In this document: positions 1-7,841 of the stretch, piece by piece
Numbering within the stretch: position 1 is the stretch's first letter
How the letters are laid out: each line of letters opens with the position of its first letter
Source: Muribaculaceae bacterium
Lineage (GTDB): Bacteria; Bacteroidota; Bacteroidia; Bacteroidales; Muribaculaceae
Direction of reading: 5' to 3'
DNA: 8,448 nt
NCBI GenBank assembly: GCA_029059965.1
Contig: JAIDUY010000363.1
Span: forward strand, 1 to 8,448
Notes under the pieces: model-generated
The model's input: only the letters and a program-made list of their open reading frames with translations
What the model was told of the DNA's origin: nothing
Database searches by the model: none
Translations under genes and position numbers: made by a program

Positions 1-17
1 ACGATGTCGTCGCGGCA

Positions 18-1019
18 TTAGGGGCAGCGGAAGAAATGCTCTACCACGTCGAGGCGCTCGTTGATGGCCTTGGGGTCTTTGAGGGGGAAGAGCAGCCAGC
101 GGCGCAGCAGACGTCCGCCCATAGGACTGACGGTGCGGTCGATGACGCCGAGCAGGCTCTTGCCGTCGCTGTCGAGCGGTTCAATGAGTTCGAGGTTGCG
201 CACAGTGAAGCGGTCGAGGCGCACGTAGCGGTCTTCCTCGATTCGCGATATGGAGCTTATGTGGGCGGTGCGGGTGTGGCTTGTGAGGTCGAGATAGTGG
301 AGGATGGCACCGGCGGCGATGACGGCGGTGTGCATGCGGTCGATGCCGAAACCCTTGAGCGACGATGTGCCGAACTGCTTGCGCAGGCGCTCGTCGGCGG
401 CGTCGAGGGTGAACAGCCAGTCCTCGAGCTCGAAGGTCAGATAGGGCTGCGAGAACTCGGCGGCGGCGCGGCTCTTGAATCCGCGCTGCACCAGCAGCTC
501 CTTGGGAGCCATGTTGGCTAATATCTTGTCGACATAGTCGATGTTGCCCTCGGCGGCGAGGAACTCGCCGGTGCTGATGTCGAGGAAGGCAACGCCCGTC
601 AGGCCGCCCTTGCCGAAGTGGACGGCGGCGAGGAAGTTGTTTTCGGAGCGCCTCAGCACGGTGTCGCTCATGGCCACGCCGGGTGTGACAAGCTCTGTGA
701 TGCCGCGCTTGACGAGCTTCTTTGTCAGCTTGGGGTCCTCGAGCTGCTCGCAGATGGCCACACGCTTGCCGGCGCGCACGAGCTTGGGCAGGTAGCTGTC
801 GAGGGCATGATGCGGAAATCCGGCCAGCTCAACGTATTGCGCCGAGCCATTGGCGCGCCGTGTCAGGGTGATTCCGAGTATTTCGGAGGCCTCTATGGCA
901 TCGTCGCTGAAAGTTTCGTAGAAGTCGCCGACACGGAACAGCAGGATTGCGTCGGGATGCTTAGCCTTCATCTCGGCGTACTGCTTCATCAGCGGGGTCT
1001 CGACTATTTTCTTTGCCAA
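18..1019 (-). CDS. mutS: DNA mismatch repair protein MutS, N-terminal third, ended by an in-frame stop
   Basis: MutS recognises mismatches in newly replicated DNA and starts repair with MutL. The 333 residues seen match the family start: the mismatch-binding domain I (about 1-115) with the diagnostic Phe-x-Glu in GDFYE (F33, E35), [10 protein letters not shown] near 87-96 and ITELVTPGV near 107-115, then the connector domain (about 125-240) and the start of the core/lever domain ([16 protein letters not shown], 301-316). The family is usually about 850-900 residues, so the clamp and the ATPase domain are absent here. The TAA at 18-20 falls where homologues continue; the codons after it (15 down to 1) read C-R-D-D-I, as MutS would. 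So this is either a nonsense mutation (pseudogene) or a sequence error near the window end. The start is TTG at 1017-1019: no ATG lies between it and the upstream in-frame stop at 1038-1040. An ATG at codon 11 would also keep domain I. It is last in the unit, 44 nt after the membrane protein gene. Confidence 0.93.
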   Translation of the reverse strand: MAKKIVETPLMKQYAEMKAKHPDAILLFRVGDFYETFSDDAIEASEILGITLTRRANGSAQYVELAGFPHHALDSYLPKLVRAGKRVAICEQLEDPKLTKKLVKRGITELVTPGVAMSDTVLRRSENNFLAAVHFGKGGLTGVAFLDISTGEFLAAEGNIDYVDKILANMAPKELLVQRGFKSRAAAEFSQPYLTFELEDWLFTLDAADERLRKQFGTSSLKGFGIDRMHTAVIAAGAILHYLDLTSHTRTAHISSISRIEEDRYVRLDRFTVRNLELIEPLDSDGKSLLGVIDRTVSPMGGRLLRRWLLFPLKDPKAINERLDVVEHFFRCP

Positions 1020-1063
1020 CTCTTTATGCTTAAAGGTTTAGTGAATCAGGACGCCGATGGCGC

Positions 1064-1459
1064 TTAGTTCTGTTCGGCCAGTTTCTTTTCGCGCATGGGT
1101 ATGGCCAGCGAGGTATAGATCTGGATGGCCGCACCGGCGAGGGTGAAGGCGAGCCAGTCGCGCAGTGTCGTCGGGTTGTAGAACAGCAGGAAGTCGGCGG
1201 CGAGGAATACCAGGGGCGACCATTTCTCGAGCCGGTGCAGACGCTTCAGGCGCATGTCCTCGCAAGGATAGACGGCAAAAAGGCGTGCCACCAGAAGTAC
1301 GAGCGCGCCTGCGCCGTAGACAAAGGGATATGCCTGCACTGCCCACGGGGTGTGCATCAGCAGGAAAGGCGTGGCCGTGGCGGCAAGGACAAGGAGCAGT
1401 CCCAGAGGCGCCACCACGTTGGCCAGAAAGAGTGTGCGGTTTGAGGGGCGGTTGTTCAT
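1064..1459 (-). CDS. conserved hypothetical four-helix membrane protein
   Basis: Function unknown. The 131-residue product has four hydrophobic segments, about residues 11-34, 44-63, 80-94 and 101-119, so it should be an inner-membrane protein with little outside the bilayer. The central loop between helices 2 and 3 is strongly basic (MRLKRLHRLEKW, 69-80) and by the positive-inside rule should face the cytoplasm. From memory, small Bacteroidales membrane proteins with a similar RLKRLHR loop followed by two helices and a QLYTS-like end exist, which suggests a conserved uncharacterised family rather than a chance reading frame. The ATG at 1457-1459 overlaps the stop of the ftsB-like gene (ATGA), implying translational coupling, and mutS follows 44 nt after the stop. 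No catalytic motif is visible. The position beside a division protein hints at an envelope role, but this is only inference. Confidence 0.85.
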   Translation of the reverse strand: MNNRPSNRTLFLANVVAPLGLLLVLAATATPFLLMHTPWAVQAYPFVYGAGALVLLVARLFAVYPCEDMRLKRLHRLEKWSPLVFLAADFLLFYNPTTLRDWLAFTLAGAAIQIYTSLAIPMREKKLAEQN

Positions 1460-1776
1460 CGGTTGTCGGTGCTTTCTACAAAGTTATATACATCCTCGTG
1501 CGGGCGCTTCATGCCGTACTGCTCGCGCACCACCTGCTCCATGAGCTCGGGGTCGGAGGTCAGTCGCTCGTTGAGACGGCGGTAATGCTCGGTGCTGTCG
1601 CGTATGGCGGCGAGCTCGGCGCGCAGACTGTCGACGGTGCGGTCCTGGTCGATGCTGTCGAACACGGAGTTGTCGCCGTAGAACATGACGAAGGCCACAA
1701 CGGCAAGGCAGACGATGGTCCAGGGCGAGAGGAAGCGGCCCAACCAGGTCTTGAAATCCGAGAAACGGGAACTCAT
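1456..1776 (-). CDS. ftsB: FtsB/DivIC-family septum formation initiator
   Basis: A small bitopic division protein, expected to act with FtsL and FtsQ/DivIB in the divisome that activates septal peptidoglycan synthesis. The 106 residues show the family plan: a short cytoplasmic N-terminus, one transmembrane helix (about 18-33, IVCLAVVAFVMFYG), a periplasmic coiled coil (about 44-75, with repeated L/I spacing in VDSLRAELAAIRD and EHYRRLNERL) and the conserved end ELMEQVVREQYGMKRPHEDVY (the YGM-K-P-EDVY signature of the FtsB/DivIC family). The ATG at 1774-1776 lies 8 nt after the stop of the outer membrane protein gene; the stop overlaps the start of the next gene by ATGA. FtsB and DivIC are names for the same family in different lineages, so the symbol is tentative. 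No truncation or missing part is apparent. Confidence 0.9.
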   Translation of the reverse strand: MSSRFSDFKTWLGRFLSPWTIVCLAVVAFVMFYGDNSVFDSIDQDRTVDSLRAELAAIRDSTEHYRRLNERLTSDPELMEQVVREQYGMKRPHEDVYNFVESTDNR

Positions 1777-1784
1777 CGCGGCTG

Positions 1785-2438
1785 TCAGAAATTATAGCCC
1801 ACGGTGAGGCTCACATTGCCCTGATGCATGGATGCCGGGCCCTTGTACATGTCCAGCATGCCTACGCCGCCGCTAAGCTCGAAGACCCAGTGTCCGCGGC
1901 TTACTCCGGCGCCGAACTGCCACAGCAGGTTCACGCGGTTTATGGTGTTGTAGCAGCCGTCGCTTTCACTTCCGAGTCCGGGAACGCTGAGGTGGTCGCG
2001 TCCGTAGATGCCGATTTTGAGTTCGGGGCCTGTGAATACGCTCACCGACACGGGCTCGAAGTCAAAGCGGTAGCCGGCGCGGAAGGGCACGCGGAAGCCC
2101 AGCTGCCGGTTGGACATGGATGCGTCGGCCAGCTCGGCGTCATCGTTCGTCACGCTGATGTCGTAGCCCATGGTGCTGTAATTCAGCATCAGTCCGGGTT
2201 CGAAATAGAGATTCTTCCACAGGGGGACGTTGATGACGGCGCCGATGTCGAAGCCGGCGCCGGGATTGAACAGGTCTACAGAGAAAGCTCCGTTCTTGAT
2301 GTTGCCGGGGCAGCTTATGTCGAGACCGGCGCGCACGCCGATATAAACTCGGTTATAGGGATTGTCGTAGATGGACTGGGCCGAGGTGCCGACAGCGGCG
2401 AGAATGCCCAGCAAGAGGGTGATAATGAATTTCTTCAT
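1785..2438 (-). CDS. outer membrane beta-barrel protein (PorT/OMP_b-brl_2-like)
   Basis: The 217-residue product begins with a clear Sec signal peptide (MKKF, hydrophobic IITLLLGILAAVG, cut probably after TSA at residue 20). The mature part alternates polar and hydrophobic residues in strand-sized blocks with Gly/aromatic turns, for example VYIGVRAGLD (31-40), FDIGAVINVPL (63-73), LYFEPGLMLNYSTMGYD (78-93), GFRVPFRAGYRF (114-125) and LLWQFGAGVS (171-180), and ends in VGYNF with the terminal Phe that targets barrels to the BAM complex. The block with EPGLMLNYS is typical of the small outer membrane barrels common in Bacteroidota. Function (adhesin, channel or secretion factor) cannot be told. 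It is the first gene of its unit, behind a strong promoter at 2504-2535, with a leader of about 60 nt; the ftsB-like gene follows 8 nt after the stop. The ATG at 2436-2438 is fixed by the signal peptide. Confidence 0.9.
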   Translation of the reverse strand: MKKFIITLLLGILAAVGTSAQSIYDNPYNRVYIGVRAGLDISCPGNIKNGAFSVDLFNPGAGFDIGAVINVPLWKNLYFEPGLMLNYSTMGYDISVTNDDAELADASMSNRQLGFRVPFRAGYRFDFEPVSVSVFTGPELKIGIYGRDHLSVPGLGSESDGCYNTINRVNLLWQFGAGVSRGHWVFELSGGVGMLDMYKGPASMHQGNVSLTVGYNF

Positions 2439-2473
2439 AGCTTAGAGAGATTAATTATGGAATGACGGATGAC

Positions 2474-2487
2474 GGCGGATGGCCGCC
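2474..2487 (-). other. small GC hairpin in the leader of the outer membrane protein mRNA
   Basis: On the minus strand GGCGG-CCAT-CCGCC forms a 5-bp, all-GC stem with a 4-nt loop about 35 nt before the ATG at 2438. It lies between the predicted transcription start and the gene, so it would be part of the leader. No U-tract follows, so it does not look like a terminator. Any role, such as mRNA stability, is inference. Confidence 0.3.
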
Positions 2488-2503
2488 CTGCCCTGTTTCA
2501 AGG

Positions 2504-2535
2504 CAAAGGTAGTGCAAAGATTGCAGCTGTGCAAA
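2504..2535 (-). promoter_or_regulatory. Bacteroidetes-type sigma-ABfr promoter for the outer membrane protein unit
   Basis: On the minus strand the -33 box TTTG (plus 2532-2535) is followed by 20 nt and then TACCTTTG (plus 2504-2511), an exact match to the Bacteroidetes -7 consensus TAnnTTTG with the preferred spacing. Transcription should start near 2497-2500, leaving a leader of about 60 nt before the ATG at 2438. It lies in the only real intergenic gap of the window, just after the cca stop, so it most likely drives the barrel gene, ftsB, the membrane protein gene and mutS as one unit. Confidence 0.75.
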
Positions 2536-2551
2536 TTTTCATGCCACAGCT
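2525..2551 (-). other. 7-bp inverted repeat around the -33 box, directly after the cca stop
   Basis: AGCTGTG (2525-2531) and CACAGCT (2545-2551) form a perfect 7-bp dyad with a 13-nt centre that contains the -33 TTTG box. It begins right after the cca stop codon. No U-run follows it on the minus strand, so it is a poor intrinsic terminator; an operator or a weak 3'-end hairpin for cca are both possible. Its short length means chance cannot be excluded. Confidence 0.3.
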
Positions 2552-4052
<1,501 letters not shown>

Positions 4053-4060
<8 letters not shown>

Positions 4061-5261
4061 GTGATATGATGTTTTGCGGAGCGTTCGTGATACGTTCGGC
4101 CGGACCGGAGTCCCTGACGATATATGTATTCTCGACACCCACGGCGCCGAGGCCGGGGATTACGAACTTCGGTTCGAGCGCTATTACATTGCCGGCCTGC
4201 AAGATGTCGCGCGAGCGGGGCGCGATGACGGGCAGCTCGTTGATTTCGATGCCTACGCCGTGGCCCACGAAACCGGCGTGACTGCGGTGGCCCATGAAGT
4301 TAGATTCGAGGCCTGCCGCGGTCGCCATTTCGACGGCACGGTGATAGAGGTCGGATGCGGCGGCGCCGGGAGTCATCATTCCGGCGAGCTCGCTGCATAT
4401 GTCGACCGACAGTTGGTTGGCACGCACGGCTTCCTCATTGGGCGTGCCGCAGACGTAGCAGCGCGTCATGTCGGTCATATATCCTGTATAATTGCCGTTG
4501 ACATCGACCATCACGGGTATTCCGGGGCGTATGATGGTGCCGTCGGCGCCGACGGGGAGCGAGGGGCCGAGGCCTGCGCCGCCCATGGCGAAGTCGTAGG
4601 GCGAGGGTGTGTCGGCGTTCTCGCCTGTGAGGACGTTGCCCATGAAGATTTCCATCTCGCTGCCTGCCACGCGGAACTGGCCGAGGCATCCGCCCAGACG
4701 CGAGGCACGCTCGATTTCAATCTGGAACTCGATATCGCTCATACCTTCCCGATAGAGATGGGGAATGCGCTCGTAGACAAGCGTCTGCCGCTGTCCGGAC
4801 ATTCGCAGCATCTTCAGTTCGGCATCGGTCTTGACGGCGCGCACGGCACGCAGCAGCGGCGAGATGTCGCCCGAGGGGGCGTCGAGACCGAGGACGCGCG
4901 ACAGGCGCATGGCGTCGTCGTAGGACATCGAGCCGAGCTCGAGGGCCACTTCGGTGCCCACGGGAACTCCGGCGTCGGCCAGGACGCCGTTGATTTCGGC
5001 GGGCTTGCCGATGAGGTGCACGCCGTCGCCCTCCAGATGGTTGGGGCGGCGCACGAGGTAGTGTACGGTCTCGCTGTCGGCGGCGATGTAAAGGTAGCCT
5101 CTGTAGACGCGGCCGGTGAGGTAGTAGAGGTTGGCGGGCGTGTTCACCAGGGCGGCGCGGAAACCGGCGTCGGACATGGCTTTGCGCAGCGGGCCGAGGC
5201 GGCGCTGCTGTTCGTCGTGGCCAAGGAGGTTGGCCGTTCGGAAGTCGTATGGCTCTTTCAT
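4053..5261 (-). CDS. M24-family metallopeptidase (Xaa-Pro aminopeptidase-like)
   Basis: A cytoplasmic peptidase of the pita-bread fold, expected to use two metal ions to remove N-terminal residues, probably before proline. The 402 residues have two parts: a creatinase-like N-terminal domain (about 15-140, with AALVNTPANLYYLTG at 37-50) and a catalytic domain (about 148-390). All five metal ligands are present: D253 and D264 (MVDVNGNYTGYMTDMTR), H334 (VGHGVGIEINELP), E363 (ALEPKFV) and E377 (VGVENTYIV). The gene starts at the ATG 5259-5261, after an A-rich stretch (GAAAAA), with no obvious Shine-Dalgarno. It follows the HAD gene by 31 nt, and its stop overlaps the likely TTG start of cca. Length is normal and nothing is missing. 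Exact specificity (aminopeptidase, prolidase or another M24 activity) cannot be decided from the sequence. Confidence 0.93.
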
Positions 5262-5292
5262 TTTTTCAGAAGTGTTGATATATGATAGAACC

Positions 5293-5949
5293 CTAAACGG
5301 AGGTGGCGCGTTCGGCGCCGACGCCCGTCAGTTCCGGGAATGAATTTATGGTGTAGTCGGCTCCGTCGACATCGCGGCCGAAACCGTAGGCGGCCCAGAC
5401 GAAGGGGATGCCTGCGGCGTGGGTGTAATCGCGGTCGCCGGTGGTGTCGCCGACATAGACCGGTCGGCGCAGCCCGTAGCGGCTGACGAGGCCGAGCATG
5501 TTCTGCGTCTTGTCCAGGCCGGTGGAGCCGAGCGAGAGCGCGTCGGTGAAAAGCGGACGGAGTCCGGTATAGCTCAGAAAATTGGGCAGGCCTTCGCGGC
5601 CGCAGTTGCTGACCATGAACAGGCGCGCGCCGCGTCCGTGCAGCTCGGCGAGGGTGTCGGCGACGCCGGGATAGAGCCGTCCGCCAAGGCGGGGCATCAT
5701 CTCGTCCTCAAGGCGCTGAAGCTCGTCGAGGAATGCGCTGCGGTCGACTTCGGGACCGATGAGTGTGTCGTAGATTACGTCTATCGACTTACCCATCAGG
5801 CGTTCCAGGCTCGGGCGGACTACTTGGGGCGTATCGCTCAGGCCGAGCCTGCGGATTGCCTCGTTCCACACGTCGCAGTAGCTGTCGACGGCATCCCAAA
5901 GGGTACCGTCCATGTCGAAGATATAGCTGTCGAAAGGCGTGGCGTTCAT
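5293..5949 (-). CDS. HAD-family hydrolase (phosphoglycolate phosphatase-like)
   Basis: A cytoplasmic phosphatase of the haloacid dehalogenase superfamily. The 218 residues carry all four motifs: motif I FDMDGTLWDA (nucleophile D12, acid/base D14), motif II MVSNCGREG (S114), motif III lysine in GLDKTQN (K147), and motif IV YVGDTTGDRDY (D168, D172). Residues about 20-90 form an alpha-helical C1 cap, as in phosphoglycolate phosphatases and beta-phosphoglucomutases, so a small sugar-phosphate or phospho-acid is the likely substrate, but it cannot be named. The start is the ATG at 5947-5949, which overlaps the gldH stop as ATGA; the frame stays open further upstream to 6210, but that part is Arg/His-rich and antisense-like in composition and covers gldH in another frame, so it was not used. 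The stop is TAG, 31 nt before the M24 gene. Confidence 0.92.
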   Translation of the reverse strand: MNATPFDSYIFDMDGTLWDAVDSYCDVWNEAIRRLGLSDTPQVVRPSLERLMGKSIDVIYDTLIGPEVDRSAFLDELQRLEDEMMPRLGGRLYPGVADTLAELHGRGARLFMVSNCGREGLPNFLSYTGLRPLFTDALSLGSTGLDKTQNMLGLVSRYGLRRPVYVGDTTGDRDYTHAAGIPFVWAAYGFGRDVDGADYTINSFPELTGVGAERATSV

Positions 5950-6437
5950 CTGTCGGAATCCTTGTCGGGAATGAAAACCAGACCGACCTGCTCGATACCG
6001 TCGAGAGTGTCGGTACGCATGATGTGGCGCACGGTCAGACGCCTGCCGCGCACGAGCGTGAAATCGCGGCTCAGTGTGTCGGTGCGTCGCAGCGAGGCGC
6101 CCATGCCGCTTCCGAGCCAGCGTCCGAAGGGGTCGGCGATGGCAATGTCGAATGTGTCGCGAAGCATGGGCACGGAGTCGTCGGGCTCGCCCTGTGCGAG
6201 CTCTATCCACAGGTTGCTGTAGGGATAGGACGCCGTGTGGCGCAGGCTCAGCAGGAGCGTGCCGCGGACGACGCTGTCAGCAGTCGTGGCGGGAATGAAC
6301 CTGTAGGCGCGCGCATAGGGCCACTCGGCGTCGGGCAGTTCGGCAAATTCGCTGAAGCTGTTGTTGTCGGGCTCGACGCCGGGCACGCAGGCTGCGGCGG
6401 CAAGCGCTATCGCGGCGATGAGGGGAAGTCGCTTCAT
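5946..6437 (-). CDS. gldH: GldH-like lipoprotein
   Basis: A 163-residue envelope lipoprotein. The signal peptide MKRLPLIAAIALAAAAC ends in a lipobox with the lipidated cysteine at C17. The mature part shows the GldH pattern as I recall it: F-x-E-F...W (28-39), LLSLRHTASYPYSNLWIEL (62-80, the Y-P-Y-S-N-L-W signature), D-T-F-D-I-A-I-A-D-P-F-G-R-W-L-G-S-G (94-111), and the end RHIMRTDTLDGIEQVGLVF (137-155). In gliding Flavobacteriia GldH is needed for motility. Bacteroidales that do not glide still keep gldH next to ricT, so the role here is more likely a general one in the outer envelope. The ATG at 6435-6437 overlaps the ricT stop, and the gldH stop overlaps the HAD start, both as ATGA, which suggests tight translational coupling. 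Confidence 0.9.
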   Translation of the reverse strand: MKRLPLIAAIALAAAACVPGVEPDNNSFSEFAELPDAEWPYARAYRFIPATTADSVVRGTLLLSLRHTASYPYSNLWIELAQGEPDDSVPMLRDTFDIAIADPFGRWLGSGMGASLRRTDTLSRDFTLVRGRRLTVRHIMRTDTLDGIEQVGLVFIPDKDSDR

Positions 6438-7837
6438 TCGGCTGTGTTGCTGTCGCCTTCGGGGTGGTTTCCTCCGCCCTGACGGCGTGGTTTGTTATGC
6501 CGGCGCGGCTTCTTGTCGCCTCGCGGCTGGCGTGCTTCGCCGGGCTGGCGGTTTACGGCGCCCTCCCGGGGTTCGCGGGGTTCGCGCTGCTCGCCGTTGT
6601 CGCGGGGCTCGCGCTTCTCCTTGTCCTTGTTTTTGTGCTGACGCTGACGGTCGTCGGGGCGCTCGCCTTTCTTGCGTTCGGGCTGTCGCTCGCCGTTGCG
6701 GCGCTTCTTCTTTTTCTTGTCGAAGCGGGTGAGGTCGCCGTCGCCGAGGATGTCGCCGAATTCGGCGCGCGGTTTCTCGGGCTTGTCGCTCTCGGCCACG
6801 AGGGCGAGGGGCTTCTCGCCGGCCTTGTTCATCTCTATAATCTCAAATACGCGCTCAGCACTGATTGTCACCAGATTGGCGGCCATATTCCTGTCGGTCG
6901 AATAGGTGACGGTGCGGTTGAAGACGTCGCTCTTGAAGTGGAAGTAGGTGGCGTCGGCGGTCTCGAGGCGCGCTTGGCGCGGGGGCATATTGCGGCTGGC
7001 CGCGGCGTAGGCGTAGACCGCGGAGTTTAGGCAGCACTTGAGCTTGGCGCACTGTCCGGCGAGCTTCTGCGGGTTCATGGAAATGTCCTGATAGCGCGCG
7101 GCGCTGGTGGATACCGAAACGAAGTTGGTCATCCACAGCGAGCAGCACAGCGGACGTCCGCAGGGTCCGATGCCGCCTATGCGGCCGGCTTCCTGACGGG
7201 CGCCGATCTGGCGCATCTCGATGCGCACCTTGAAGGTCTCGGCGAGTATCTTGATGAGCTGGCGGAAGTCGACGCGCTCGTCGGAGATATAGTAGAAGAT
7301 GGCCTTGTTGCCGTCGCCCTGATACTCGACGTCGCCGATTTTCATGTTCAGGCCGAGGCTGTCGGCAATCTTGCGGGAGCGTATCATGGTGTCCTCCTCG
7401 CGGGCCTTGGCCTCCTCGTATTTCTCGAGGTCGGCGGGCTTGGCCTTGCGGAAGACGCGGCGCACCTCGGCGTTGTCGCGGGAGCGTCCGTTTGCCTTGC
7501 GCATTCGCAGCTCCACGAGGGCGCCCGTGAGGGTGACCATGCCGATGTCGTGGCCCGGCTGGGCCTCGACTGCCACCATGTCGCCGATTTCGAGCGGCAG
7601 GTGTGTGCTGTTGCGGAAGTAGCCCTTTCGGGTATTCTTGAACTGGACTTCGACGTACTCGCTCTCGGCATAGCCGCCGGGTATGTCGGCCAGATAGTTG
7701 AAGCTGTGGAGCTTGCCGCGGCTGCAGTCGCGGTTGCCGCCGCAGCATCCGGAGCCGCCGGAGCAGCATCCGCCGGAGCCGGCGTTATCTTCGGGAAGTC
7801 CGCTGCGGGCTTCCTCTTCGGGTTCGTTCTTTGCCAT
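6434..7837 (-). CDS. ricT: RicT-family (PSP1-domain) protein with Cys-rich N-terminus and basic tail
   Basis: In Bacillus subtilis RicT (YaaT) with RicA and RicF forms an iron-sulfur complex that directs RNase Y to mature certain mRNAs. This 467-residue protein has the family core at about 55-290: YVEVQFKNTRKGYF (61-74), IGDMVAVEAQPGHDIGMV (84-101), FYYISDERVDFRQL (181-194), IGGIGPCGRPLCCSLW (220-235) and KLAGQCAKLKCCLN (258-271). Cysteines 226, 231, 232, 263, 268 and 269 are candidate cluster ligands. Before the core is a Gly/Cys stretch (C24, C25, C31, C32, C38) built from a 21-nt near-duplication; Cys-rich starts occur in other Bacteroidota members. After the core, residues about 350-467 are a low-complexity tail rich in Lys, Arg, Glu and Pro, probably disordered and perhaps RNA-binding. 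The ATG at 7835-7837 lies 4 nt after the rny stop; the stop overlaps gldH. Confidence 0.92.
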   Translation of the reverse strand: MAKNEPEEEARSGLPEDNAGSGGCCSGGSGCCGGNRDCSRGKLHSFNYLADIPGGYAESEYVEVQFKNTRKGYFRNSTHLPLEIGDMVAVEAQPGHDIGMVTLTGALVELRMRKANGRSRDNAEVRRVFRKAKPADLEKYEEAKAREEDTMIRSRKIADSLGLNMKIGDVEYQGDGNKAIFYYISDERVDFRQLIKILAETFKVRIEMRQIGARQEAGRIGGIGPCGRPLCCSLWMTNFVSVSTSAARYQDISMNPQKLAGQCAKLKCCLNSAVYAYAAASRNMPPRQARLETADATYFHFKSDVFNRTVTYSTDRNMAANLVTISAERVFEIIEMNKAGEKPLALVAESDKPEKPRAEFGDILGDGDLTRFDKKKKKRRNGERQPERKKGERPDDRQRQHKNKDKEKREPRDNGEQREPREPREGAVNRQPGEARQPRGDKKPRRHNKPRRQGGGNHPEGDSNTAE

Positions 7838-7841
7838 GGCC

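Noticed and set aside
1479..1486. TAACTTTG on the minus strand, matching the -7 promoter consensus, just ahead of the four-helix protein gene
   Set aside because: No -33 TTTG at the proper spacing, and it lies within the end of the ftsB-like coding region; probably chance.
2474..2487. GC hairpin as an intrinsic terminator for the upstream unit
   Set aside because: Only 5 bp, no U-tract, and it lies downstream of the predicted start site of the next unit, so it would be in that leader.
4074..5285. A 403-codon open frame on the plus strand opposite the M24 gene
   Set aside because: It mirrors the M24 gene, which has every catalytic residue. Its translation is Gly/Ala/Val/His/Asp-rich with no recognisable domain, as expected from the antisense of GC-rich codons.
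5262..5292. AT-rich 31-nt gap before the M24 gene with a TATCA direct repeat, as a possible promoter
   Set aside because: No TAnnTTTG or TTTG boxes; the gap is short and best read as an intra-operon spacer.
5950..6210. N-terminal extension of the HAD phosphatase by 87 codons
   Set aside because: It is Arg/His-rich, fully overlaps gldH in another frame, and the HAD family starts just before its DxD motif, as the ATG at 5949 gives.
6464..7030. A plus-strand frame that looks like a membrane protein (long Leu/Val/Ala runs)
   Set aside because: The hydrophobic runs are the complement of the Lys/Arg/Glu codons in the RicT tail, not evidence of a gene.
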